Assembly (NCBI GenBank): GCA_002387565.1
Contig: DGJT01000050.1
Location: 1-18,150 of the forward strand
DNA: 18,150 bases
Source: Akkermansiaceae bacterium UBA4589
GTDB taxonomy: Bacteria > Verrucomicrobiota > Verrucomicrobiia > Verrucomicrobiales > Akkermansiaceae
Direction: 5' to 3'
The position numbers and the translations under genes are program-made. The notes beneath the pieces were generated by a model. That model did not search any database. It worked only from the letters and a program-made list of their open reading frames with translations, and was not told the DNA's origin. Of this stretch, positions 1 through 7,454 are shown one piece after another; positions within the stretch are counted from its first letter, which is position 1; every line of letters starts with the position of its first letter.

Positions 1-15
1 CGCGCACCACTTGTA

Positions 16-40
16 ATGTTTGTTTGATAGAAACAAACAT
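16..40 (-). terminator. AT-rich stem-loop beyond the 425-aa gene
   Basis: A perfect 10-bp inverted repeat (ATGTTTGTTT / AAACAAACAT) surrounds a 5-nt loop. It lies 46 bases past the stop codon of the minus-strand gene ending at 86. No T-run follows the hairpin on the minus strand, so it is at best a weak terminator. It could instead belong to a gene left of the window. Confidence 0.35.
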
Positions 41-45
41 ATTAA

Positions 46-77
46 TGGAAAATGGATAGTTGAAAATTGACAATGAA
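46..77 (-). repeat. Heptamer-phased degenerate repeat, copy 1
   Basis: Read on the minus strand, this stretch is a run of 7-base units of the type ATTGTCA, ATTTTCA, ACTATCC, ATTTTCC. It aligns without gaps to 2121-2152 (opposite orientation) with 22 of 32 identical bases. It resembles the short heptameric intergenic repeats known from many bacteria. Function is unknown. Confidence 0.5.
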
Positions 78-85
78 TTAAGTAG

Positions 86-1363
86 CTAATTCGTTTTGAG
101 CTTTTCTATTAATTCTTGTCTTACCTCTTCTGTAGTTTTTCTGTCGCTACGGCGTTTCTCTGGTTTGTATTTTTTTAATAACGTAAGAGGAATATTAACT
201 CCTGTTAAATCTATTAAATTTCTTAAATCTATTTTCTGTTCTTCAACTCGCTGTCTGAGTATTCCATAAGTTTTTTCAATATTATATTGATTAAGCAGGC
301 TTTCAAACTCCTGATTAGATTTAACTATATCATTAAGCATTTTATTGGAATTTTTAAACGGAAACACCCAAAAAGGCAAAATCTCTTTCCAATCAACAGA
401 CGAGCTAGCTTTATAAGCAAAGTAATACTCAGACCAAGCAACTCTAATCATTTTATGTTTCTCCTGCTCAGTAGTTCTTGGCTGTAAATCTAATTGACCA
501 AGAGCCTTTAGGTTTTGTTCATCAAAATTTTCAAAGTTCTCATTCCATAGATTAAGCATTTTGCTCTCCACCGCTAACCCCACAAAATGAGTAACGATAT
601 ATCGTTGATGAGGAAACCATTTTTGATTAATTTGATACAAAAGAATACTTGGTTCTAAATCTAATGGTTGCTGCTTAAAGCTGTCTAACTGTAACTTATA
701 ATTGAATAACCTTGCTAGCCTAATTATAATCATGGTTACCTGTACTTGTTTTTCTTTAGTATAATAAATGGTTTCTTTTTCTACTTTCTTGGGGAGTTCT
801 AAATTCAAATCGGAGTCTATACTGTCAGTTAATATCGACTCACCAGAGTTCACAGATTTCTCTATTTCATATTTAAGTTTTGGAATTATTTTCGCCACCT
901 GTGCTGGAAACTTAGACATCATTTTCATAGTAAATTTAATTTCCTCAGTAGTAATATAGCTATAAACACCATTTTCTCCTCCAATAGCAGCCAATTGAGC
1001 CAACTCTCTCCACAGGTGAAGCTTGGCTGTGACTTGCTCATACAGCTTGTTGATTTCCTCCTCTTTACTTAAAATGAGTTGTTTGTACTCTTCTGCATCC
1101 TCTTCATTATCTTTGATCCAGTCACTTCTGCGCAACTCATCACTTATTTCATCCAAACTCAAATCAAATGCCTCAAGTAACAGCAAGTAACTCTCATCTC
1201 CACCCTCAGGCTGAGGTGCTAATAACTCAATATTAGGCTCATAGAGCACCTCTCTATCATCATAAGTCATCCATAACAACAAGCTCGCTACGAGCACCAC
1301 ACAGCAGACTAGTAATCTAATGAATATCGTTATGATTTTTTTCTTAGCTTTTGGCTTAGTCAT
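86..1363 (-). CDS. Single-pass membrane-anchored protein of unknown function
   Basis: The 425-residue protein starts with a lysine-rich stretch and one hydrophobic segment at about residues 10-32, so it is probably an N-terminally anchored protein with a large extracytoplasmic domain. The rest is helical and charged. It has an acidic region near 67-105 and a PFWVFPFKNSNKML stretch near 330-343. That stretch recalls the FFKPN-type motif I associate with uncharacterised Verrucomicrobia/Planctomycetes proteins, but this is memory, not a search. No catalytic motif was recognised. The ATG at 1363 is the only start that keeps the whole membrane segment. No clear Shine-Dalgarno precedes it. The gene lies 20 bases after the 214-aa gene on the same strand, so the two are probably co-transcribed. 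Confidence 0.75.
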   Translation of the reverse strand: MTKPKAKKKIITIFIRLLVCCVVLVASLLLWMTYDDREVLYEPNIELLAPQPEGGDESYLLLLEAFDLSLDEISDELRRSDWIKDNEEDAEEYKQLILSKEEEINKLYEQVTAKLHLWRELAQLAAIGGENGVYSYITTEEIKFTMKMMSKFPAQVAKIIPKLKYEIEKSVNSGESILTDSIDSDLNLELPKKVEKETIYYTKEKQVQVTMIIIRLARLFNYKLQLDSFKQQPLDLEPSILLYQINQKWFPHQRYIVTHFVGLAVESKMLNLWNENFENFDEQNLKALGQLDLQPRTTEQEKHKMIRVAWSEYYFAYKASSSVDWKEILPFWVFPFKNSNKMLNDIVKSNQEFESLLNQYNIEKTYGILRQRVEEQKIDLRNLIDLTGVNIPLTLLKKYKPEKRRSDRKTTEEVRQELIEKLKTN

Positions 1364-1383
1364 CTGTTCTCTTTGAATTAAAT

Positions 1384-2028
1384 CTAGGCTTCTTTTTCTG
1401 CAGTTTGTTCTGCTTCTAGTGCCAGTCTTGCGGCTTGTCTCTCCTGTATTTGAAAGAGATTAATTCCAGCCAAAACACTATATATTAAAAACATCGGCGT
1501 AATAGAAGTAATATCATCTAACGTCACTATTCTCCATTGATTGATATGGTCTACACCTCTAAAATTATCCCAAATTAACAACACTGAAAAAAGCATTAGT
1601 ACTTTGACTAATATTACCCACTTTTCATCTAAATTATAATAATCCGCACGAATCAGCTGCTCCTTTTTGATTTTCATTTTATAGAGTATTTTTACTATGC
1701 GTATAACTGCTATCAATGAAATTACAAAAGTTATTAAAACAGCTAAAATAACATGCTGTCTATAAATAGTCGCTAATAACACAGCTGTAAATATAGCTAG
1801 TACTATCAACAAATTAACCATGAGCTCTTTTACGGTGAGTTCTTTTTCTAACTTTCTGCGCTCTTCTATAAGTTGTTGTTTGTGTTTAGAAAAATCTTTT
1901 TTAGTCATGACTGCTTTACCTGTTTTCACCCAACTAAACCACTTACCTATACTGTAATTATCAGCAAGGTCTTCGTGCTCTGGTTCAGACTTAGTTTCTA
2001 ATGGTGGTGATGGGGTCGAATGCATCAT
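1384..2028 (-). CDS. Four-segment membrane protein of unknown function
   Basis: The 214-residue protein begins with a hydrophilic Pro/Glu-rich segment and a charged helical stretch (about 43-68). Four hydrophobic segments follow, near 69-88, 92-113, 137-153 and 176-193, and then an Ala/Glu-rich tail. The layout suggests both ends lie in the cytoplasm. I do not recognise the family. Two ATG codons in tandem (2028 and 2025) are possible starts, and neither has a Shine-Dalgarno. It is the first gene of a likely two-gene unit with the 425-aa anchored protein. The divergent gene on the other side starts 132 bases away. Confidence 0.75.
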   Translation of the reverse strand: MMHSTPSPPLETKSEPEHEDLADNYSIGKWFSWVKTGKAVMTKKDFSKHKQQLIEERRKLEKELTVKELMVNLLIVLAIFTAVLLATIYRQHVILAVLITFVISLIAVIRIVKILYKMKIKKEQLIRADYYNLDEKWVILVKVLMLFSVLLIWDNFRGVDHINQWRIVTLDDITSITPMFLIYSVLAGINLFQIQERQAARLALEAEQTAEKEA

Positions 2029-2120
2029 AATGACTACTTACAAAAAGTTAGCAGTATTTATCCTAAACTCACACTTCATTTTGTCAACTTTGTATGTTAA
2101 GACCTCTTGCAGTAACAGTT

Positions 2121-2152
2121 ATCATTGTTCACTTTTAACTTTTAGTTTTTCA
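2121..2152 (+). repeat. Heptamer-phased degenerate repeat, copy 2
   Basis: Seven-base units such as ATTGTTC, ACTTTTA, ACTTTTA and GTTTTTC follow one another here. The stretch matches the minus strand of 46-77 at 22 of 32 positions without gaps. The two copies therefore bracket the gene pair 86-2028 in inverted orientation. This copy ends only 8 bases before the GTG start of the next gene. Confidence 0.5.
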
Positions 2153-2160
2153 CTCACCCC

Positions 2161-2982
2161 GTGCCCGCTCCTTCTCACTCTCCTTTTTCTGGTTGTCTTA
2201 TTGGTATTATTGCCATTGCTATTGTGGTGGTGACGATTTGTGTTGGGATTTGGAATTTAGGCAAGCTGGATACTGCCATGCAGGGCTTTGCCGAGGATAA
2301 GCCTCGCACCCTACCAATAACCACGCTTCAAGGTGCCGAGTTAGAGGCTGTCATCGCCCCCCTGCAAGCTCAATTAGAGTCTCTCAAGCAGACCGAGCCA
2401 AACCCAGAGCAACCTGATGCCACAGCCACACTGAGTATCACGACTTATCAAGCTCAAGCACTCATGGGCTCATTACCTATTAATGCTGAAGTTGCCAAAG
2501 TATTCAGCCTCACTGCTATTAAAGATGGCTATCTTGAGATTGAGGTGAGCATACCTATTCGTAATAAACCATTTAGCGAGGAAAAATTCCGCTATGTCAA
2601 TGGCACCATGCTAGCCCAGCTCAATATTGACAAAATCCAACCTACGCTCAAAGCCACGAGCATCAAGACAGCTCAAGGAGAGGTTGACCCTGGTTTCTTG
2701 CAACACTTTCAATTCTATGAATTTGCCAAACACCTGACAGAAGATGAGTATCTCAAAGCTATTTTGCCTAATATCAGAACTATTAGCATTAATGAAGGGT
2801 CTATAGATTTTGGAGTGAACCTCTTAGAATACCATCAATTAGCGGCTCAATTAGAGCCTGATGCGGTGCAGCCGGTCAACACGCATTCCCAGCGTTGGGT
2901 GGGGCTAGGGTTTTTAATCATCGTTCTATTTGGATTTTTCTATATCAGAAATATCGGCAAAGCCAAAAACCCGTTAACCTAG
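2161..2982 (+). CDS. Membrane protein with N- and C-terminal segments and a large soluble domain
   Basis: The 273-residue protein has a hydrophobic segment near residues 11-31, a soluble domain of about 210 residues, and a second hydrophobic segment near 246-262 followed by a basic tail. The soluble part is probably extracytoplasmic. It alternates predicted strands and helices (for example the TLSITTYQAQALMG stretch and a later VNGTMLAQLNI stretch), but I cannot name a family. The GTG at 2161 is chosen because an in-frame TAG stop lies at 2143 and later starts would cut the first membrane segment. No Shine-Dalgarno is visible. The gene stands alone, divergent from the membrane pair to its left. 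Confidence 0.7.
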   Translation: MPAPSHSPFSGCLIGIIAIAIVVVTICVGIWNLGKLDTAMQGFAEDKPRTLPITTLQGAELEAVIAPLQAQLESLKQTEPNPEQPDATATLSITTYQAQALMGSLPINAEVAKVFSLTAIKDGYLEIEVSIPIRNKPFSEEKFRYVNGTMLAQLNIDKIQPTLKATSIKTAQGEVDPGFLQHFQFYEFAKHLTEDEYLKAILPNIRTISINEGSIDFGVNLLEYHQLAAQLEPDAVQPVNTHSQRWVGLGFLIIVLFGFFYIRNIGKAKNPLT

Positions 2983-3003
2983 ACTCAATTAAACTAAGTC
3001 TAG
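2979..3003 (+). terminator. Inverted repeat at the end of the 273-aa gene
   Basis: CTAGACT (2979-2985) and AGTCTAG (2997-3003) form a 7-bp stem with an 11-nt loop. The left arm overlaps the TAG stop codon. There is no following T-run, so termination is uncertain. Confidence 0.3.
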
Positions 3004-3043
3004 CTAGCTCAGCCAATAAAATAACTTTTATAAGACCATCATC

Positions 3044-3052
3044 TGGTATAGA
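3044..3052 (+). promoter_or_regulatory. Extended -10 promoter element for the ACT gene
   Basis: TGGTATAGA fits the extended -10 pattern TG-N-TATAAT with one mismatch. The matching -35 region is poor. It lies 36 bases before the ATG at 3089, which suits a short leader. Confidence 0.4.
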
Positions 3053-3088
3053 ATGTATTAGCTATTCTTTGTAACACCTTAATAGATA

Positions 3089-3571
3089 ATGAGTGAGCCT
3101 AATATACAAGCCATCCTCCCTGAAACACAAAACCCTAAAAAAGAGTTTGTCATTCAAATATCGATTGTACTCAACAATCGCTTTGGTTCTCTGACCAATG
3201 TGCTCAAATTCCTCTCTTCGCACCATATTGAGGTGATTGGTATTAGTGTGCAGGATAAAACTGATTTAAGTATTGTCAGGTTTATCGTTAATGACAGTGA
3301 CCTCACCCAGCAAATCCTAGCGATGAAGGGCTTCACCTACAGCACCTCTCCGATTGTGGTAGTTGAACTGTACGAACCTAAACACACCCTCTTAGACTGC
3401 CTCAAGGTACTTGTCGCAAGTGAGGTGAATATCAATTTTATCTACGCCTTGAACCACCACGCACATTACAAATCTCTCATGGCGCTACATACTGAGGATT
3501 ATTTGTTTGCGAGTGGGGTGCTTAATGAGGCAGGGATTAAGGTTATATACCAACCCGACTTGTCACGGTAG
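3089..3571 (+). CDS. Tandem ACT-domain protein
   Basis: The 160-residue protein consists almost only of two ACT-like units, about 20-85 and 88-156. The first shows the usual ACT pattern: a hydrophobic strand, then NNRFGSLTNVLKFLSSHHIEV, a glycine-containing strand turn and a long second strand. There is no enzyme domain. Such stand-alone ACT proteins usually bind amino acids and regulate metabolism. The ligand cannot be read from the sequence. It is a soluble cytoplasmic protein. Its start lacks a Shine-Dalgarno but sits 36 bases after a plausible extended -10 element. No hairpin with a T-run follows the stop. The next gene is convergent, 298 bases away. Confidence 0.8.
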   Translation: MSEPNIQAILPETQNPKKEFVIQISIVLNNRFGSLTNVLKFLSSHHIEVIGISVQDKTDLSIVRFIVNDSDLTQQILAMKGFTYSTSPIVVVELYEPKHTLLDCLKVLVASEVNINFIYALNHHAHYKSLMALHTEDYLFASGVLNEAGIKVIYQPDLSR

Positions 3572-3869
3572 AGAATGGTGAGGCGACATCCAGACTTGAG
3601 CAGCTGCGTTGTTCTGCAAGGTGTACTGGGCTCCAAAACTTTGTTGGAAGAAAGCTATATATAGGATCAATCTTATGAGTCAGAATCACTTGAGATGGTC
3701 TAATAGGTGCACTTCCAGAATAACCAAACGGACGCACTTACAAAACGTACCCTATCGGGTAAACACATAGAAGAGTGAGTGCAACTAAAGCTATATATCG
3801 AAACTTTATGAATTAACTGTATATTTTTTAAGTGCTACAACTATATTTTTTACCTCGAGAATTATTTAT
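3572..3869. other. Gene-free gap with RNA-like base pairing
   Basis: No convincing coding region lies in these 298 bases. The left two thirds look richer in G and C than the AT-rich sequence to the right. Complementary pairs include GCACTTAC (3734-3741) with GTGAGTGC (3775-3782), which encloses a TACCC/GGGTA hairpin at 3748-3761. AGGTGTAC (3619-3626) can also pair with GTGCACTT (3707-3714) if G-U pairs are allowed. I compared it by eye with RNase P, tmRNA, SRP and 6S RNA and saw none of their core motifs. It may be an unclassified RNA, a degraded gene or a long 3' region. Confidence 0.35.
3651..3798. repeat. 12-bp direct repeat pair AAAGCTATATAT
   Basis: The same 12 bases occur at 3651-3662 and 3787-3798, 136 bases apart start to start. 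They lie inside the gene-free gap and bracket its most structured part. The AT-rich sequence makes chance occurrence possible. Confidence 0.45.
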
Positions 3870-4334
3870 TTAATCCTCTTTTTTCATCATCCCCAATTCA
3901 AGTGGGTCTAGCTGTCCATCCTCAATATAACGTGTGATATATTCTAATCGGTGATTCGTGGCTTCTGTATGGATATACTGCCATGCCTGTTTGAAGGCTA
4001 CTAATTCAAAATTAGAACGGATACCACGAGACCACATATCCCACGTCAATTTTGATATCTTGTTTTGTGAACGCAAAAAGATTTGTGAATTGCATAAATG
4101 AAAATATTGATGGAACTGACTTAAATAAGAGTCTAGTTCTTTATCATCTAATTTATGTCCTAAAAACACTTTTACTGGCATTGCTGAGCAGAGGTCGCGG
4201 TAATCACGTCTGAACTGATCTTCAAATTCAGTTTTTGCTAGTTTTTCTGCATGCCACAATTGCACTACCGCAAGAATCACGCCAGCTGCGGTAGCGGTTG
4301 AAGCAATCGCTGTTATCCAATCAAGTATAGTCAT
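3870..4334 (-). CDS. Small protein with N-terminal membrane anchor, unknown function
   Basis: The 154-residue protein has one hydrophobic segment near residues 5-26, followed by a helical cytoplasmic-type domain with many charged and aromatic residues. Its architecture recalls a widespread group of uncharacterised proteins that start with a MTILxWIT-like anchor. I know no function for that group. The ATG at 4334 is the natural start because it opens directly into the anchor. No Shine-Dalgarno is seen. It follows the 63-aa gene by 30 bases on the same strand, so the two may be one transcript. Confidence 0.7.
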   Translation of the reverse strand: MTILDWITAIASTATAAGVILAVVQLWHAEKLAKTEFEDQFRRDYRDLCSAMPVKVFLGHKLDDKELDSYLSQFHQYFHLCNSQIFLRSQNKISKLTWDMWSRGIRSNFELVAFKQAWQYIHTEATNHRLEYITRYIEDGQLDPLELGMMKKED

Positions 4335-4364
4335 GTGTTTTTAGTGTAACTAATAAGTACTGTA

Positions 4365-4556
4365 TTAGGAATGTTTAAAGTTGCGGTAGACATCCCAAGC
4401 ATTGTCCCAGCTGATACCTCCATTGAGGTATAGGTAAATCATAACGACCGCTAAAGCTATGAGAAATAGAGGTACTACGATTTTAAAAATAGCACTCATG
4501 ATTTTTATTGCTACTACAGCCATACATATCAAAGCTACAATCAATACTATTTCCAT
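4365..4556 (-). CDS. Small two-segment membrane protein
   Basis: The 63-residue product has two hydrophobic segments (about 2-20 and 26-44) joined by a short basic turn, and a polar C-terminal tail ending in YRNFKHS. The ATG at 4556 is preferred; an in-frame TTG at 4592 would add 12 residues. No family was recognised. It is the first gene of a likely pair with the 154-aa protein and is divergent from clpB across an AT-rich control region. Small size and lack of a known family leave some doubt that it is expressed. Confidence 0.6.
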   Translation of the reverse strand: MEIVLIVALICMAVVAIKIMSAIFKIVVPLFLIALAVVMIYLYLNGGISWDNAWDVYRNFKHS

Positions 4557-4716
4557 GAACCTATAAGTGCCATTTTGTAACAATCCTTGCAAGTCTTTAA
4601 GCTGTTCACCTAGATAAAACTCACAAAAAAATAAACTCGACTAGCAATTAATTTATGTGAAAATAAATAAAAATTAGAGAACTAATCCTTATAGTTATAA
4701 TTTTAATTAATACTAC

Positions 4717-4777
4717 ATATAGTTTATTTGTGTATTTTTTACATTAATTTAAACTATATATAGTTTTTTAAACGTTT
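4717..4777. promoter_or_regulatory. AT-rich control region of clpB with palindrome and repeated half-site
   Basis: The 16-bp perfect palindrome AAACTATATATAGTTT lies at 4751-4766. Its right half, ATATAGTTT, also occurs at 4717-4725, exactly 41 bases upstream and so about four helical turns away. An 8-bp palindrome AAACGTTT lies at 4770-4777, 10 bases before the clpB start. A weak TTTACA at 4738-4743 and TATAGT at 4759-4764 (15-base gap) could be promoter hexamers, so the palindrome would overlap the -10. No CIRCE-like element was seen. The whole gap 4593-4786 contains no gene. Confidence 0.45.
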
Positions 4778-4786
4778 AGTTTATAT

Positions 4787-7369
4787 ATGAAAATTGATAT
4801 TTATACAGAGAAATCTAAGTCCGTTATTCAAGAGGCTCAACAGCTAGCCATTGTCAATGACCATCAAAAAATTGAGGTCGTACATTTGCTAGCTGCTCTT
4901 TTGTCTGAAGGGGCTGCTATTATTCAACCCTTGCTCGCATCATCGGGGGTCGCGACCGAGCTTTTAGAATCTTCTTGTACTCAGAAGATTAGTAAAATGG
5001 TTAAAGTCACTAACAACACGAATCAATTACAGCCTACTAACGAGCTCATCAAGGTTTTTGCCAAGGCGGAGTCCATAGCTAAACAAGAAGGCGATCAATT
5101 CGTCACACTTGAACGTTTATTACAGGCTATCGCTGAAGTGAAATCTGATGCCCAACAACTCTTACTAGATGCAGGATTATCCGTAACCAAGCTCAATGAA
5201 GCTATTGACCAACACCGCAAAGGCAAGCCTGCCGACTCTGCTCATGCAGAAGAGTCATTCGATGCGCTGAACAAGTACGCCGAAGACCTCACAAAAAAAG
5301 CACGTGATGGCAAGCTGGATCCTGTAATTGGCCGTGATGAAGAAATTCGTCGTGCAATGCAAATCCTCTCACGCAGAACCAAGAACAATCCTGTGCTTAT
5401 TGGTGAGCCAGGTACAGGTAAAACCGCGATTGCCGAGGGTATTGCCTCACGTATTGCTAGCGAAGATGTCCCAGAAAATTTACGTAATACCAAACTCATC
5501 TCTCTAGATATGGGTGCGCTCATAGCTGGCGCTAAATACCGTGGTGAATTTGAAGAGCGTTTAAAAGCGGTACTAAGTGAGATAGCCCAAGAATCACAAC
5601 AAGTGGTCTTGTTCATTGATGAGCTCCACACTCTTATTGGGGCGGGCAAAACTGATGGAGCTATGGATGCTAGTAATTTACTCAAGCCTGCTTTGGCTCG
5701 TGGTGATTTACACTGCATTGGTGCAACCACACTCGATGAGTACCGTCAACATATCGAAAAAGATGCTGCATTAGCTAGACGCTTTCAAACCGTTTATATC
5801 AATGAGCCGACTACAGAAGACACTGTCTCTATTCTAAGAGGTTTAAAAGATAAGTATGAAGTGCACCATGGGGTCCGCATTTCCGACTCAGCTATTATTG
5901 CAGCTGCCAAGCTTTCTGACCGCTATATCAATGACAGGTTCTTACCGGATAAAGCCATCGATTTAATTGATGAGGCAGCGAGCCGCTTGCGTATGCAAAT
6001 CAATTCAAAACCTGAAGTCATTGACGAGCTAGACCGTAAAATCATGCAGCTCAAGATTGAGTTAGAAGCACTCAAAAAAGAGAAAGATGAAGCCTCTAAA
6101 AACAGAGTAACTGAAATCACCCAAACTTTAACTGAACTTGAAAAAGAGTCTGCAGATTTAAACAGTCGTTGGGATGCCGCTAAATCTAAAGTAAAAGCTA
6201 CCCAAGAGGTGAGCGAACAGCTCGAACAAGCTCGTTATGACTTGGAGCAGGCGCAGCGTAGTGGCGATTGGGAAAAAGCTGGAGAACTTAGTTACGGGAC
6301 TATCCCTGAATTAGAGGCACGTATAGCTCAAGTCGCCCAACAGCATAATGAGAGTAACTCTGAATTACTCAAAGAAGAAGTCCTCGAAGAGGATATCGCT
6401 TATGTGGTATCCAAGTGGACAGGTATTCCTATGGATAAAATGCTAGTAGGAGAAAAAGACAAGCTCCTCAATATGGAAGCTGAGTTGCAAAAGTATATCA
6501 TAGGTCAAGACGAAGCAATTACTGCCGTCTCTGAGGCTGTGCGCCGCTCAAGAGCTGGACTGCAATCTCCTGACAGGCCTCTTGGCTCATTTTTATTCTT
6601 AGGCCCAACAGGTGTAGGTAAAACTGAAGTATGTAAAACTCTATCTCAATTCCTGTTTAATGACTCATCAGCCATGTTGCGTATTGATATGAGTGAGTAC
6701 ATGGAGAAGCATGCTGTATCTAGACTTGTTGGAGCACCTCCAGGCTATGTCGGCTATGATGAAGGAGGAGTCCTCACCGAAGCTGTGAGACGCAGACCTT
6801 ATCAAGTGATTTTATTCGATGAGGTGGAAAAAGCCCATCCTGATATCTTCAATATTTTACTCCAGATTTTAGATGATGGTCGATTAACTGATAGTCATGG
6901 CAAAACTGTAGATTTTACCAATACCATTATCATTCTCACTTCTAATTTAGGGAGTCAGTACTTGAGCCAGTTACTTGAAAATCAATCCACTGACATCGTC
7001 AAGGATCAAGTAATGCAAGAAGTTAGACAGGCCTTCCGCCCTGAGTTTTTGAATCGCTTAGATGAGATTATTCTCTTTCACCGACTCAAAAAAGAGCACA
7101 TGAAAGATATACTCAAAGTCCAACTCACCTACCTACAAAAGTTACTCGATAATAAAGACATCACTTTAAGTTTAAGTGATGCCGCATTGGACTACCTAGC
7201 CGAGCAAGGTTACAGTCCAGAATATGGAGCTAGACCACTTAAACGTGTGATTCAAAAACAACTACAAAACAAACTCGCTAATGCTTTATTAGCTGGGGAG
7301 TTCCTAGATGGGTCAACTATTCAAGTAGACATGGATGAAAACTCTGAACTCGTGTTTAGCAATACATAA
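4787..7369 (+). CDS. clpB: ClpB-type AAA+ disaggregase
   Basis: This 860-residue protein is a full-length ClpB (E. coli 857). ClpB is a hexameric ATPase that works with DnaK in the cytoplasm to pull proteins out of aggregates after heat or other stress. The sequence shows an N-domain starting with YTEKSKSVIQEAQ, a first ATPase module with Walker A GEPGTGKT (206-213) and Walker B VVLFIDELHTL, a long charged coiled-coil middle domain (about 400-530), and a second ATPase module with Walker A GPTGVGKT (606-613) and Walker B VILFDEVEKAHPD. The middle domain separates it from ClpA and ClpX. No dnaK, grpE or groE gene is nearby. There is no Shine-Dalgarno before the ATG. Control probably acts through the palindromic region upstream. 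Confidence 0.97.
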   Translation: MKIDIYTEKSKSVIQEAQQLAIVNDHQKIEVVHLLAALLSEGAAIIQPLLASSGVATELLESSCTQKISKMVKVTNNTNQLQPTNELIKVFAKAESIAKQEGDQFVTLERLLQAIAEVKSDAQQLLLDAGLSVTKLNEAIDQHRKGKPADSAHAEESFDALNKYAEDLTKKARDGKLDPVIGRDEEIRRAMQILSRRTKNNPVLIGEPGTGKTAIAEGIASRIASEDVPENLRNTKLISLDMGALIAGAKYRGEFEERLKAVLSEIAQESQQVVLFIDELHTLIGAGKTDGAMDASNLLKPALARGDLHCIGATTLDEYRQHIEKDAALARRFQTVYINEPTTEDTVSILRGLKDKYEVHHGVRISDSAIIAAAKLSDRYINDRFLPDKAIDLIDEAASRLRMQINSKPEVIDELDRKIMQLKIELEALKKEKDEASKNRVTEITQTLTELEKESADLNSRWDAAKSKVKATQEVSEQLEQARYDLEQAQRSGDWEKAGELSYGTIPELEARIAQVAQQHNESNSELLKEEVLEEDIAYVVSKWTGIPMDKMLVGEKDKLLNMEAELQKYIIGQDEAITAVSEAVRRSRAGLQSPDRPLGSFLFLGPTGVGKTEVCKTLSQFLFNDSSAMLRIDMSEYMEKHAVSRLVGAPPGYVGYDEGGVLTEAVRRRPYQVILFDEVEKAHPDIFNILLQILDDGRLTDSHGKTVDFTNTIIILTSNLGSQYLSQLLENQSTDIVKDQVMQEVRQAFRPEFLNRLDEIILFHRLKKEHMKDILKVQLTYLQKLLDNKDITLSLSDAALDYLAEQGYSPEYGARPLKRVIQKQLQNKLANALLAGEFLDGSTIQVDMDENSELVFSNT

Positions 7370-7407
7370 CAAGACTTGAGACTGCACACTCAATCACCAA
7401 ACAAAAA

Positions 7408-7435
7408 AAGCCAACCTTGTTTCCAAGGTTGGCTT
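7408..7435 (-). terminator. Rho-independent terminator between clpB and ilvC
   Basis: A perfect 12-bp stem, AAGCCAACCTTG / CAAGGTTGGCTT, has a 4-nt loop. On the minus strand it is followed by a run of T, so it mainly terminates ilvC. On the plus strand only a weak TTAATAATAAAAT tail follows, so termination of clpB here is less certain. Confidence 0.88.
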
Positions 7436-7454
7436 AATAATAAAATAGCGTATT

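Noticed and set aside
2030..2233. Plus-strand 67-codon frame overlapping the start of the 273-aa gene
   Set aside because: It is leucine-rich because it reads the membrane-segment DNA in another frame. The GTG-started frame has a balanced soluble domain and a matching second membrane segment.
3543..3737. Minus-strand reading frame of 64 codons overlapping the end of the ACT gene
   Set aside because: The product resembles no family I know, has no start context, overlaps a well-supported gene and lies over the region with RNA-like pairing.
3572..3869. RNase P RNA, tmRNA, SRP RNA or 6S RNA
   Set aside because: The gap lacks the RNase P GAGGAAAGUC and ACAGAA cores, the tmRNA ends, the SRP GGAAGG loop and a convincing 6S layout, on either strand.
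86..4556. Defence island or mobile element in the left third
   Set aside because: There is no integrase, transposase, nuclease, toxin-antitoxin pair, attachment site or tRNA. The unknown genes only share the property of being membrane proteins.
5242..5730. Minus-strand frame of 162 codons inside clpB
   Set aside because: It is a Ser/Ala-rich shadow of the ClpB reading frame, with no domain or start signal. The plus strand is unambiguous ClpB.
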